From NCBI GenBank assembly GCA_030435675.1, contig CM059622.1:9548001-9612000 (forward strand): DNA of 64,000 nucleotides. The letters run 5' to 3'. The notes below the pieces were generated by a model, which made no database searches, was not told the DNA's origin, and was given only the letters and a program-made list of their open reading frames with translations. Below are positions 1 to 11,555 of this stretch, piece after piece. Origin of the DNA: Steinernema hermaphroditum (taxonomy: Eukaryota; Nematoda; Chromadorea; Rhabditida; Steinernematidae). The position numbers and the translations under genes are program-made. Within the stretch, counting starts at the first letter, position 1; each line of letters begins with the position of its first letter.

Positions 1-3000
1 TAATTATGATCGAAAGGTATCTACGGAACAGTACCTGTCAAGAAGCGGCCGCAAAGCTACGGCAGGAGATGGAGAGCCAGAAGTTATTGCCAGTCAGGCT
101 TGACTATACCGGGCAGGCACACAACAGGAGATTCGATGAATTCGTGTGTTCCACTTCTCATAATGCCCGCAAAACTCTCGAGTATTTAGGATCACCTAGC
201 GCCAGGCACGGGCAAAGAACTGATTGACATCGCCCTCAGGCTGTTCCGACTTCAAAACGACCTCATTCCTCGATGGAACCTGGTTAACGGGGCACCTTTG
301 AGATTCATTACGTCCAAGAAGCAAAGCCTAGTGAGAACAAACGGTAACGGTGTGCTACCCTATGTTGTAGTAACCTCTTCATTCAGTCTGTGAAAAGCCG
401 ACTCTGCTGGAGATCACGTCGTCCCGACCAAATGTTGCCGCTGTGAAGAAGATGAACCTTACGAAGTGAGTTAGGAGCAGTTCGCTCAACAATGACTTTC
501 CTCTCGTTTAGTCGGCTTACCGCACGTGAGCTTGGAGGACGTGTAGGGTCCTATCTGACTCTGCCATTTTCGCTGTTCACTCAGCTGAGAGTTACTCATC
601 GTGTGCTGGGTCACCTTTCGCCGATTTTTTGCGTCGCCTTTGACAGAACTGGTCGTTTTGTGTTTACGGGTGCAGACGACTGCCTCGTCAAAGTGTGGGA
701 TGTGGAGAAGGGCACACTTCGCTTCACCTTCAGAGGACATGAACGCGAACTCACCGACATATCCGTGAACCACGAGAACACGATGCTAGCGACAGGATCC
801 ATCGACAAGACTGTCCGGTATGCCCTAGTCACGTGCACAGAACACAGATTTCCTCCTTGAAGGGTATTTTGCTTGCGTTCGGGGAAGACCCTGGAAGTCT
901 TCAGCAAGCATACCGCTCAGCTCACCGTCGTCAAGTTCTTACCGTACGTCAGCGACAACGATCGGTATTTGATGTCCACAGGAAATGACGGAACCGTGAA
1001 CTTCTACAAGTGGAACGTTGTCACAAGCGAATTCGAGTAACCACGCCTTCTCGTTGAATCAACCTTACTGTAGTCATAGGCAACCGGTACAGTTCCAAGA
1101 ACGGGACGTTCCCAATCAGCGCATCGTGTCGCACTGCCACAGCCCGGGTGGCACGTTCGCCGCCTTCGGCGATACATGCCGGAGTATCCGGATCTTCCGC
1201 ATCTCCCCCAGTGGGGTATCCAAGCTGGTTGTGCTTACGGCACACAATGTAAGATGCTTGTGTATTCGCGACTGACTAACAAACATGTTCAGGATCGAGT
1301 GGACAGCATGGAGTGGGCAAACAGTGGACTGAAGTTCCTCAGTGGTAGTAAGGATGGAGTCGCCAAGGTGTGGGTGTTGAAAAACGGTAAATTCCACTCC
1401 ACTGACTTGATTGTCGAGTAAGCGCACGTTTCCCGATCCACCATACACCGTGGTTCAGAGATACGACCAACTCGAACAAGAAGAACGCCTACCGCCTAAC
1501 GATCTTGAACTGGACCAAAGACGATTCAGCTGTAGTTACAGCGGGAACGGACCGTCTTATCCGAATATGGAATTGGAAGAGCGGGGTTGTACGCCATGTT
1601 GTCAAGGGGCACGACGCAGAAGCCTATGTGGTACTTCCCCATCCTATTTACCACAACTATGTGCTCAGCGCCGGGTACGATGGCTTCATCATGGTATGGC
1701 TCCATTGGCCCGATGAATCAGCAATCAGTTCGCCATTTAGCTATGGGATGTGACGACAGGGAAGCTCGTGAAGACTGTAAAGGACACCAACGACAGCCAG
1801 GTGAACACAGTACTCTTCGACATGGCCATATCGCCCGATGGAACGAGAGTTGCTGCCGTGGACTGCCAAGGCTGCCTGCTGATGCTCGGAATCAACGACC
1901 ACACGATAACGGGATCCGTGCCCGACGAGCAGTTCTTCGACACCGACTACAGGGAGCTGCTCTTCGACGAACACGGCTTCACCCTTGACGCCTGCACAGA
2001 ACTGGCACCGCATCTCATGTCTCCGCCGATTCTGATCAACAGTCACGGATTTCCACACGAAAACAGCTATCAGCGCCTCGTTCCTGGACGGGACATTGAT
2101 GGCCACCACATGGACACCGATCTTCCATGTGCGTGGTTGTCCAGGAAGATAGTTGATCCTCTTCCGACCCCCATTCTGCGGGTCAACCTTGAACGCCGAG
2201 TTGCTGTGAGGATCGAAGAAGACAAGCAGCTCTACGATCCTACGGAGTCCACAATCGTTTGCAGCACGCCGGTGACAAAACCTCGTCCCGGTAATAGGCG
2301 CTTCTGTGTTGTTTGCTATCCGTACTTTTTAGGCAAGAAACCAGCCCAAAACAGTTCTGCGACACAGAACGCCGCTTCCCTGATTTCTCCTCCGGACTTC
2401 TCTTCCTCGAGCAACGATTCCACGTACTCGGAGAGCAGAGAAGGCGACGTGAGCGACATGATAGAGTCCGCTTCCGATGAATCCGAGGAGGAGCAGCTGA
2501 TGGATGAGGACGACGACGATGAGGCATCTGATAGCGACTTCAACATCGACGAATCCCGGCAACGCTCCTCTAGGCAGACCAACAGGCGACTTGAAAGCTC
2601 CTCCTCGCGCACACTGAGAACCAACGGCGGTATAAGTGAGCGTCGGCAGTCCTCGAGAAGTCAGCACCGAAGAGTCGGACAAGCGTCCAGCTCTCAGGCG
2701 TCCTCGGATAGAGGCGCCAGGACTAGGAGGCAGCGAAGGGACAGATCACCAAGGGAGCAGAACAGCAGCGAAGACGGTGAAATTGTGAACGAGAATACGC
2801 AGCTAAGCAGCTCATCGAGCACGCGCTCTCCACGAAGAGCTCAGCGGAAGGCGGAGAACGACAACAAGGCTGCGAGTCAAGAGTATCCGGACTACCCCGC
2901 ATGGATGAAGGAGCTCGTGCAGCGACGCTTCCCCTTCATCCCACAAGTCGGCGACGAGATCATGTACTTCGCCCAAGGCCACCAGCAGTACCTTCAGGTT

Positions 3001-5465
3001 GTAAAGAACAAGGATCTCTACCAAGTCCAAGCTAAAATGAATATTCCGTAAGTCATGAGTCTTCATGGGATTCCCCCCACATTTTCCCTTAAGGTCTAGC
3101 ACAAACCACGAGCAGCACTGCATCGTCCTCAAAGTGACATATGACATTTGCTCTCCCACGAACTGTAGAGTTCTCAGGCTGAAGCTGTGCTCCATCGATT
3201 CTCAACGCCGGGTAACTCGGACATTTTCTGTATGGTAAGCGGTCCCATTTGCCTACAAGGCGCACTCCTGTCTTTTGAAGGATGCACGACATCGAGTCGG
3301 TTCCGGACTGGGTGATCCCGAAGCAGCTTTTCGACAAGTCTGTGCAGTCACAACATCAGCGAGTGGGCGCCAAAATGCAAACGATTCTGTCGAACCAGTG
3401 GTGGGTCGGACAGATACTGCACAACAAACAGAACGAGGTGGACTCTTCGTAAGGCGTTCCTTTGTCAGACAACACGATGACGGCGGGCGTTACAGGCTAC
3501 AGTGGTACTCTATAAAAGTGAGGTGGGAGAACGGCGACGAAGAATTCATGAGTCCCTGGGACTACGACGTGATCCCAAACAACGAAGCCAGAGTGCGCTC
3601 GGAGACGCAGGTCTCCCCGGAAGAACTGACCAAGTACTCCGCCCTGGAGCCGTTGCGAGGCGACTGGACGGACCTGACGAGTGGCGACGCGAGCGATTCG
3701 GAGGACAGGGCCAGAGAGAGGATCACGGGATGTGTGCGGGTGGCGATAGACAGCCTCGCCAACATCCCGGAGGTCAAAATCTTCGCTGACCCAGTCGACC
3801 TGGTTGCGTACCCCGACTACGTGGAAACCGTGAAGTATCCAGTGGATCTGAGCACTATTGACCAGCGCCTGCGGAACAAATACTACAGGTAGTGGACGCA
3901 CCAGCACGACTTTGGTGACGCGTCTTTAGGAGGAGACTGGCACTACTCTTGGACGTGTGGTACATCACGGAGAACGCCAAGCAGTACAACGTTCGCAACA
4001 GCGACATTGTGGTCCAGGCAAAGGTGCTCACCGAAACGCTGAGTCGGATCATCTGGTGAGTTTTGATTACCGGGTCGAATTTGCATGACCGTATTCAGCG
4101 ATACAACTTGCTCTTTGAATGCCACTGAGCTGTACGAGGAACTCAGAGAGAGCGCACCACACGAGCTGACCTTTTGGAAGAACATGCCCCAAGTGACCGA
4201 CGGTACCGACTTCTTCAGAGCTCCCGCTCTACTCATTAAAATCCTTTCAGAGTACCTAAAGGTGCACAGCACGTTAAGATCGGTGCCCTCCCAAAACCCG
4301 TCGTTCGAAACTCAGCCATGGGTTAAGGAGGCCAATGAACTACTCAATGCCCTGCTGCTGAAGCACAAGACTCTGGACGACAGAAATGACGTTCAAGGAA
4401 GCCAGGTACTTAGGAGTCGAAAGTTTCCAGTCGTATGCTCTATTCAGGAGATCAGTCACGTTTATGAGCGATTCGATTCGCTGCGGCAAATCCAAAAACA
4501 GTTGACAGATGGTAATTTCGAGAGTCCTGTTGCGCTCCAAGAGAAAGTGATCGAGCTGCTGGACGAAGTGCGGAGAACTGTGGAGGACAACAAACGGTCG
4601 CAGGTGTACCGCGACTGCCTCACGTTCAGGAACGAGTTTGTCCCACAGTTGAAGATTCTGGCTTCGTCCTTCGCGCGCGTCCAGGAGAACGAACCCTTCG
4701 AGCGGAGTGAACGCGGAGGTCGTTCCTTGCGATCCAGATCGTGTCGCAACCAAACGCATTACAACACCAGATCCACTGGGCAGCACCAAAGCAGTATCGC
4801 ACCGTTCCAGGAAGTATCAAGAGCGACTGGACGCCCATCTCGAGGTGCCGCCTCTAGGCTGAACTACAGCGACATCGTCAATGGCATCGATGACATTGAC
4901 CCCATCGAGGAGCAGCCGTCAACCTCTCGGGCAGTCACGCGCCGTTCTCGGCCGCTCGTACACGACGACGATGTGAGTTTGCTGAATTCTCACAAAAAAA
5001 ACAACGAAGGTATTGTTAAGATCGCGACCACGAGCCAAGCAGTTCGTCCCCAAAGAAGCACCAGATCGCGTGTGGTTGAGTCAGACTCTGCCTCGTCGAC
5101 GCATAGCAAAGACGCGTCATGGAGTGCGAACGAAGATGACGTCGAGGAGGAGGCGGAGGACGTCGAAGAAGAAGCGGTGGAGGACGAAGAGTCGACGCCT
5201 TCGAGCAGCTCGCGTTCTTCGAGCGAGGCGCGTCCCTCCCGCAAGCGTAGGCCTCCTAAACGCTACGGTAGTTCGCGACACACAGTCCACTACTCACACT
5301 TAACTTTCAGCGCCTTCAAGCGGTTCATCATCAACCAGTGGTACAGAGCGCGGTTCGAGGAAGAGGCGGAGAACGGACGAGCGGCTACAAACAGCTCGTG
5401 CCAGCGGTCGACCGAAGAGGAACACTGCGCGCCCATCGAGATACCTCAGCGACAGCGACAACTGA
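1..5465 (+). CDS. BRWD/PHIP-like WD40-bromodomain protein, 5' end cut off by the window
   Basis: Nuclear chromatin-reader family. Many short exons: for example 1-143, 190-343 and 387 onward, with introns of about 43-47 nt. The order matches PHIP/BRWD: a LisH-like N-terminus (HNRRFDEF), WD40 blades (VLGHLSPIFCVAFDRTG at about 605-660, then blades to about 1,920), the conserved post-propeller segment (DEQFFDTDYRELL, YQRLVPGRD), an acidic/Ser-Arg linker, the PHIP module (FPFIPQVGDEIMYFAQGH near 2,930; EFMSPWDYDVIPN near 3,545), and bromodomain 1 at about 3,720-4,060 with DPVDLVAYPDY and a canonical Asn in QYNVRNSDIV. The second bromodomain (about 4,320-4,680) is strongly degraded. The stop at 5,463 assumes removal of a 45-nt intron at about 5,268-5,312, which opens a basic tail ending SRYLSDSDN. 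Reading through that intron would end at 5,578 instead. Family assignment is firm; individual small exons are approximate. Confidence 0.9.
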
Positions 5466-5927
5466 ATCAATGGCTTGTGCTCCGTCCATATATGAGGGTC
5501 CTTGAATGCTCTCCAGCATTTACATCGTGGCTTATAGATACTCAACAGTTTACATCTGATGGCAATGATGAATTGTGATTTCCCCTTTGAACCAAGCTTA
5601 TATATAGGCTGCTCGCCAGCGTAATCTAGGGGACTATACGTTGGGGTGACATTGGATTTATCGACTCCGTTGGTTTACAACAAGCATATAGAACTTTAGC
5701 TTCAAAGGCAGAAGGGGCTGGAATTTGATGTGACAAAATGAGGGGCAATCAGTTGTGAGTGACTACAAACGAAAGAACGACATTCTAAAGGACTGGAGGA
5801 GATAGCTGAAAAGACAAGGTGGGACCCGTACAATGAGCGTCCGAAGCAAACAGCGACCGGAAACAGGAGACACACGTTATGAGCGTAACAATAGAGGCAT
5901 AGATGCCGTAGGAGGTCGTCGGGGTGT
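5466..5927. other. intergenic between convergent genes
   Basis: Holds the 3' flanks of the BRWD-like gene (+) and the HAPSTR1-like gene (-). I see no further gene, RNA or repeat here. Confidence 0.6.
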
Positions 5928-6575
5928 TCAGCTCTTCCGGCTGCGCTTCTGGAAACCGGGACTGTTCGTTGTAGGCGAGTGCTGTCTTTTGCGGTGTCGA
6001 TGAACCTGGGTGGTCAGGAAATTGTTGAGATCAGGACTGCCTCGATTCAGAGCGGAATTTGCATGGTTCAGAGCCTGAAAAGCAAATGGTCGAATAGCGC
6101 AAGCGACCTCGGGTTACCTGCTGGAAAAGGAGGATTCCGCTGGGCTCGTGGTTCTGATATTGTGCCGTCTTGTGATTCACAGGCCCTCTGAAGTTGAGAT
6201 CTGTGAGCGCCTCAGGAGGAAGTAGAGCGGCCTTTGACAGCAGATTTATAAGTATTTGAGCATCGAACTGAAAGTACACCTGCGATGAGCGCGTGCAAGA
6301 AGGCTTACTCTGTTGGCCACACGACAGGCCGCTAGAAGCTCCTTGGCGAGGGTCTGTCGCCCCGACTGAAACCCTCGCTCCCAGGCGCGCTTCTTCGCCT
6401 CGATTCCGCTCTTGTAGAGCTGCGTGCTGGTGGCGGCGGCCACTTGCAGGTTCTTCCAGTTGCAGTCTCGGTAGAGCAGAGCCACGGACTGGGCACAAGC
6501 CTCGAAGTTGTAGAACTGCGTTTCGTCGCCGGCGTCGTCCTCGGACAGCGCCTTCCTGCTTCCCTGCTCCGACAT
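5928..6575 (-). CDS. HAPSTR1-like (C16orf72/DUF4588 family) protein
   Basis: Members of this family bind the HUWE1 ubiquitin ligase and modulate stress responses in animals (family knowledge). Three exons. Exon 1 (6,575 to about 6,309) encodes MSEQGSRK then FEACAQSVALLYRD and LQVAAATSTQLYKS, the paired A-A-x-x-V/T-x-LY repeats typical of the family, followed by RAWERGFQSGRQTLAKELL. Exon 2 (about 6,262-6,114) carries LLSKAALLPPEALTDLNFRG. Exon 3 begins after TTTTCAG near 6,076 and ends DLNNFLTTQ...HRKRQHSPTTNSPGFQKRSRKS, resembling the basic C-terminal end of the human protein. A TTTCAG lies 14 nt upstream of the ATG, consistent with trans-splicing. It converges on the BRWD-like gene. Family assignment comes from motif memory, not a search. 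Confidence 0.72.
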
Positions 6576-7310
6576 TTCCGCTTCTGACTCTGAAACAGAA
6601 CCTGTTACTCACGAAGAACGTCCAGTCGAGAGGGAGCAACTACGGCGCAAGATCCATTACCAGCATCTGCCCCACAAGCCCCTGACAATCAATGGATGAT
6701 CGCCACGCGCACCACGCTTCCCATTTCCTAGCAGAAGAGAAACTTAAATGGAAAACAACACCGCGCTAATGATAACGGAGGCGAGTGGATGGAAATCGAA
6801 TGAAAATCAGATGCTCCCCGTTTCGAGCGCTACAATTTGCGATCTGGTGGATACTGACGACGAATTTCGTCATTTCCTAAGTTATTCATCTCTCCCGAAG
6901 GAGAGCACATCGGCCTCGGGCATCGATCGATCGCTCCAGAAGACGCTTTCGCCGCTGCGGCATCGCCTTCTGCTCACTAGCTGCTTCTGGCTCCTCCACC
7001 GCCGCTCATCTCAAACAAACAGACGTCGACGGCGCGCGGTTTCTTCCACGGACGCCCATCATCAACATCTAAACAATCCTCACACCCGTCGCCACTACCG
7101 TACCCCATCACCCTGATAAGTCAGGACAAAAGAGCGACGACCGTAGTCATCCGGAGCCTTCCACGAAATGAAGAATTACGATATAATAGGGCAACAATTA
7201 CCCGAAAACTTATGAAACGCGCAAAGTAGGGCATGCATCACACAATCGCCTAAAACGAAAACAATCTTTAACTCTCATACATATGACACATCGCTGTCTT
7301 CAGCTAGATC
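6576..7310. other. intergenic, no gene I can defend
   Basis: An open frame of 122 codons at 6,748-7,116 (+) starts with ATG but has Ser/Arg-biased composition and no recognisable domain, so it is not called. One TACCGTA heptamer lies at 7,096-7,102. Confidence 0.5.
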
Positions 7311-7390
7311 GCATTCTGGCCGAGTGGTCTGAGGCGCTGCACGGTCACAGTCCTTCATTCTGTGGTCAGGTTCGAATCCCGCAGGGTGCA
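7311..7390 (+). tRNA. class II (Leu-like) tRNA-like sequence, probably a pseudogene
   Basis: Box A (GGCCGAGTGGTCTGAGGC) and box B (GGTTCGAATCC) are intact, and the seven-base ends GCATTCT/AGGGTGC pair with G-U allowances, followed by a discriminator A and a T run six bases later. Against function: the T stem has two mismatches, the anticodon stem is only about 3 bp with an 8-base loop so no anticodon can be assigned, and position 8 appears to be missing. A live tRNA-Leu would keep these. Best read as a decayed tRNA or SINE head. Confidence 0.35.
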
Positions 7391-7905
7391 GAGCTTTTTT
7401 GCAATATCTATTACTTTTCAAATTGACGTCCGTTATGGTGGAGGAGTTCTTTGGTGGCGTCTCAGAGCGAGTCCGTGTTTTGTCTTCGCCGTCACCGCCG
7501 TTTGCTCTTTCGTCTTCGGTCTCCGCCGAAGCCTCCTCCTTCAAGCGCCTCGATCTCTGCCGCCTCCTGCGCTTTTCTCCTCAAGCTATGCCTGAGGCCA
7601 GCCGTGCCGTCTCCCTCCTTCGGCTCCCTCTGATTACCCAAAGCGACACCCCGTGGCCTTCGAAAAGTGGGTGGGGGCAAACTCCACTGTTTGATTCGAT
7701 TTGGTTCTTCACGATTTCGAAATTCCGGTTCGTCTGAGTGTTTATGCGTTTTCGGCCGTCACAAAGAGTATTGCAATTGTCTTGGCTAGCCGGGTTCGGG
7801 TGGCCACTCGAGGCGCCCACCCCGGCGACCTCCACCGCCTCTAATCGGATCGCGTTTGCAACTGCGTGATCGACTCTTTTCAGCGGATGGCCGACTAAAT
7901 CGCAA
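7391..7905. other. intergenic, upstream region of the glycosyltransferase
   Basis: No supported gene. Several overlapping open frames on both strands have low-complexity Ser/Pro/Arg composition and no motif. Confidence 0.5.
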
Positions 7906-10174
7906 ATGAAACATTTTGTGGCGTCGTGTCTCCTCTCTGCCTGCCTGTGCTTTTGGGGTACGGTAGTGGGAAGTCACGTCGCACTGTTCCCCTCGAGCGG
8001 ATGCTTCTCGGTGAGTGTCGGGCCTCGAACGAATTCGAACAGGAGCCCTTCAGCACACCAAGATGATGATCGAAGTGGGCGAGGATTTCGCGGCGGACAA
8101 CGTCTCCTGGGTGCAGATCTTCATGTTCGACTTCGGGTTTCGGGCGCTCACGAGGCTTCCGGAGTCGTGGCGTCAGCTCGTGATGGACGAGGCCGACGCA
8201 GAGGGTGGGTTTTCGAGAAAGTTGCAAGAATGCGCGCGGTCCGAGTGTAAAAACAACGCGGACCGGTTTCCAAAAAATTTACCGAGAAGAGGAAACGCCC
8301 ACAGACGGTTCACAACCTTTAGGTTGAACTATGAGCTCTTAGAATCTGCACGAAAATGCGACCTTGAAGTAGTGTGCATGCGTGCAAATCCTCGGTTCAG
8401 GAAGTGAATTGATCCGAGAAGGAGGCACTCTTCTGTGGTCCCTCAACGTGCCGGTCGACCAGGACCGCCTCTGGGACGTCAGAGGGTCGGTCCTCTTCTT
8501 CAAGCTCCTCCGCAGGAACCAGCGGCTCTGCTCGAAGCTCCTCGGCTCCGCCGAGTTCCAGCGCTTCAAGGAGCGCAATGACGTCGATCTGGTCGTCGTC
8601 GACCACTTCATTCAGGTACGGCCCCCCGGGAGTGTCCTTTTTGGAACTCCCTTCAGGAGTGCTTCACCTCGCTCGCATCGCTGCTCAATGCCACGACCGT
8701 CCAGTTCTCCAACTGGCCCATCGCCGACGGCTATGTCTCCGCTCTCAACCTCCCGGCCCCTCCGTCTTCAGTGCCGAAGACGGGCACCGCCTTCTCCTCC
8801 CTCGGGATGTCCTTCTTCGACCGCGTCCGCAACACCCTCTTCCACTCCCTGATCGTATTCGCCAGGAGTGTGCAGACGGCCGTCATTAATCACTTCTACA
8901 GTAACCATGGATTCGCGGTAAGCGCAGATCTCCCTTTCACAGCTCTCGGCCTTTGAAGCTCGACCTGTACAGCGTCGAGGCGAGTCACCTCTTCTACGTC
9001 GGGCGCTCCGAGTTCCTTGCAGAACCTCTTCGACCCCTTTCGAACCGCATCAAGCACTTCGGCTGCGCCTCCTGCAAGTAACCTACCGACCCCTCATCCA
9101 TATCCCCCAGCATCCCACAGATCCCCCGAGGAGTACCTTACCTCTCCACCGAGGAACCCGTCAGCAGCTCCCGCGAAGAGGGAACGAGTCGTGGAGGGCC
9201 CCCGTCTCCCTAATGGCTCCATCGTTCTCTGTGGAGAACGCGTCGACCTCAAGGTAAACCGATCGGAGGTCGCCTGTCAGATGCCCAGGCCCCATGTGTA
9301 CAACGCCCTCGTCAAGGATCTGGCTATGGCGGAACTACGGCACACCCAAATGGCCATCGACTTCCCCGAGATCGAATTCGGCCGCCTCGACCGCTCCCCC
9401 TTCGTGCTCGTCTCTTTCGGAAGCGTCGCCCAGCTCGAGAACATGCCCAAAGCCCTTCTGCTAGAGTTCCTCCAGAAGTTCTCTGAGCTACCGTACACCG
9501 TCGTCTGGCAGACGAACAGTCCCGCGGCAAAGACGCCGAAGGACGTCCGCATTCCGGCGAATGTTGTGCTCGTCCGATGGGCGCCGATCAAGAACCTGTT
9601 GGGTGGGCGAGATGGCCGACTGGAGGGATACCGTATCCGTTGCAGCCCACCGTAACCTTCACTTTGTCATCTGTCACGGCGGAGTGAACACCATCAACGA
9701 ACTGCTCCTCTTCGGAGTCCCCGTACTCGGAGTGCCCCTCCAGGTGACCCACCACTCCTGCCGTAACCCGACCTCCCTTCCAGGGCGACCAATCTTCGAA
9801 TCTCCAGCGTCTCGTCGACTTCGGGATGGCGCTTCTTGTCGACGTGAAGGCGATCGCGGCGGGTGGTCTTCGGGCGAAACTGCAGGAGATGGAGCTGCAC
9901 TATGACCGGTAACCCTCCTGTGTCCTCTGGATCCACTTTCTGCAGAATCGCTGCGCGGGCGCGGCTCTTCTCGAGTATGGTCCGGTTCCATCGCGGCTTC
10001 ACAACAGGATCTCAAAAGTTCTGGCTGAACTGGGCGCGCCGCCACGGAGCGAAACTCCGCGGAAGACGCCTCGTGGACCTCCACTTCCGCGGCTCCCTCG
10101 AGTACTTCGCCTTCTTCGAGTGCCTCGGATCCGCCACTGTTCTTCTTCTGCTCATTCGGGTTCTGTCGAGTTGA
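7906..10174 (+). CDS. UDP-glycosyltransferase (UGT family)
   Basis: Type I membrane enzyme, expected to transfer sugar from UDP-sugar to small lipophilic substrates on the lumenal side of the ER. Exons include 7,906-8,010, 8,054-8,204, 8,401-8,615, 8,657-8,917 and 8,959 onward; most introns are 33-46 nt, while the one at 8,205-8,400 is about 196 nt. Signal peptide MKHFVASCLLSACLCFW; acceptor half with WSLNVPVDQDRLWD and VQFSNWPIADGYVSALN; donor half with SPFVLVSFGSVAQ, VRWAPIKNLL and the UDP-sugar-binding signature region HRNLHFVICHGGVNTINELLLFGVPVLGVPLQ (spread over exons at about 9,645-9,740), then GDQSSNLQRLVDFGMAL. The last exon gives NWARRHGAKL and a C-terminal membrane segment (ATVLLLLIRVL) before the stop. 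The signature has HGGVNT where many UGTs have HGG-x-x-S. Substrate cannot be inferred. TACCGTA lies in the 41-nt intron at 9,629-9,635. Confidence 0.9.
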
Positions 10175-10328
10175 ACGACTCGACGCATAAAGACTAGAGT
10201 GACGTTTGAGTCGAGTTGAAAAGTCGAAGTGTCCGAAGACAAACACAACACCTACAGCCGCCTGTTGAGAGCAAACAACACATGATGTGAGCCTGGAGAT
10301 GGTCTTTGAACTGTAGAAGGCCCACTGA

Positions 10329-10824
10329 CAAGGGACCCTCACAAAGTGTCCTACGCCGATTGAAATGAAACAGTATGATAGGCCTTCACGAGAACAAGAA
10401 AACCTCAAAATATGGTGTGCGTATAGAGGTACTAGAGTACCTAAACAAGGTCAGAAAGTTTGGGTTATTGCCATATGGGTGCTGCCACGACTTCCCTGGG
10501 GAGTACGCGTACTCATCTTTCTATGCAGTTTCAAATCGCGCATGATATTACGTACCGATGTATCGATGTACCGTGAGCGTCTCCTTCATTGCTACTTCTC
10601 TTCTTATTGCTTTCAGGGTTTGGAACTGTATAGAATGATGCGTACTTCCCAGGGAAGTCGCGGCAGGACCCATATGGCAATAACCCAAACTTTCTGACCT
10701 TGTTTAGGTACTCTAGTACCCTTATACGCACATAATATTCTGGGGTTTTCTTGTTCTCGTGAAGGCCTATCATACTGTACAAATTTCATTTCAATCGGCG
10801 TGGGACACTTTGTGAGGGTCCCTT
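10329..10824. mobile_element. palindromic MITE with long terminal inverted repeats
   Basis: The two halves are inverted copies. The left end runs CAAGGGACCCTCACAAAGTG; the right end is its complement, and inner blocks (GGCCTTCACGAGAACAAGAA, TACCTAAACAAGGTCAGAAA, CCATATGGG) also mirror one another. No coding capacity is seen. A second, interrupted copy lies at 54,922-56,344. The ends resemble those of the fold-back at 55,711-56,209, suggesting one superfamily. No clear target duplication was identified. Confidence 0.75.
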
Positions 10825-10973
10825 ATGAGCCGAACAAGAGAATGACATTTATTAGGCAGTAGAGACACAAATCAGACCTTGCTTCGGCTAGCTGTTGCCT
10901 TCTTGGGTTTACTGTAGTTCACAGGATGCTTGAAGGGTCTGAAACGGGGCGTTCTGGGAAGACTTTGCGGGAC

Positions 10974-11369
10974 CTACCGGCAGCTGGGAATGGTTTCCAT
11001 GGCGACGTAGAAGGAGAATAGAAGGAAGGAGGAGACGACGAACGCGAGGGGAATGTACCAAAATGTGCGAAACACTGAGCAGATACTGTAGTAGGGAGGG
11101 GAATGGAACCTACGATAGTCGGCTACGATGTATCCGAGGGAGAGGAGGACGCAGACGAGGCGAAGCCACTGGAATGCGGCGGGGACCGAGTGCTCGAAGT
11201 CGACCTGGTGTTGGCACACCTCGCACATCAGAGTATCCTTCGACTTGAGCCACGTGCCGAGGCACTGGCTGTGGACGTACTTGACGGAGCCATCACACTT
11301 GCAGGGGTGGAAGAGCGGATTCTGGAGGGACGCGCTGGCGTAGCAAATGCGGCACCTCTTGTCGACCAT
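10974..11369 (-). CDS. MARCH-type RING-CH membrane E3 ubiquitin ligase
   Basis: Single-exon gene of 131 codons. An N-terminal RING-CH (C4HC3) finger carries all eight metal ligands: CRIC, CKCDGSVKYVHSQCLGTWL and CEVC within residues 5-52. Two hydrophobic segments follow (LVCVLLSLGYIVADY and IPLAFVVSSFLLFSFYVAM), the usual MARCH layout of cytosolic finger plus two transmembrane helices. MARCH proteins ubiquitinate membrane proteins to drive endocytosis or degradation. It is short compared with most MARCH proteins, closest to the compact MARCH2/3/8-like type, but the specific orthologue cannot be set from sequence alone. Neighbouring genes on the same strand give no operon signal. Confidence 0.88.
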   Translation of the reverse strand: MVDKRCRICYASASLQNPLFHPCKCDGSVKYVHSQCLGTWLKSKDTLMCEVCQHQVDFEHSVPAAFQWLRLVCVLLSLGYIVADYRRFHSPPYYSICSVFRTFWYIPLAFVVSSFLLFSFYVAMETIPSCR

Positions 11370-11555
11370 GCCGGGCTAATGACGGCGAAGAAGCGGGGGC
11401 GTCCGAGGGAGTGTGTGAGGTGTGAACGACCAATCGCGCCGCGAAAGCCAGGGCCATCGAGAGGTTATTTATTAAGACATGTCCTACGATCGAATCTACT
11501 TTCGGAAAATGTCCTCTTTCCTATGGGCACTTCGGTGATTGGCGCTCCGCTTCGG

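Noticed and set aside
6748..7116. 122-codon open frame with ATG start
   Set aside because: No domain, low-complexity C-terminal half, and no splice or poly(A) context. Left as intergenic.
7311..7390. A confident functional tRNA-Leu
   Set aside because: Two T-stem mismatches, a poor anticodon stem and no assignable anticodon. Reported only as a tRNA-like sequence.
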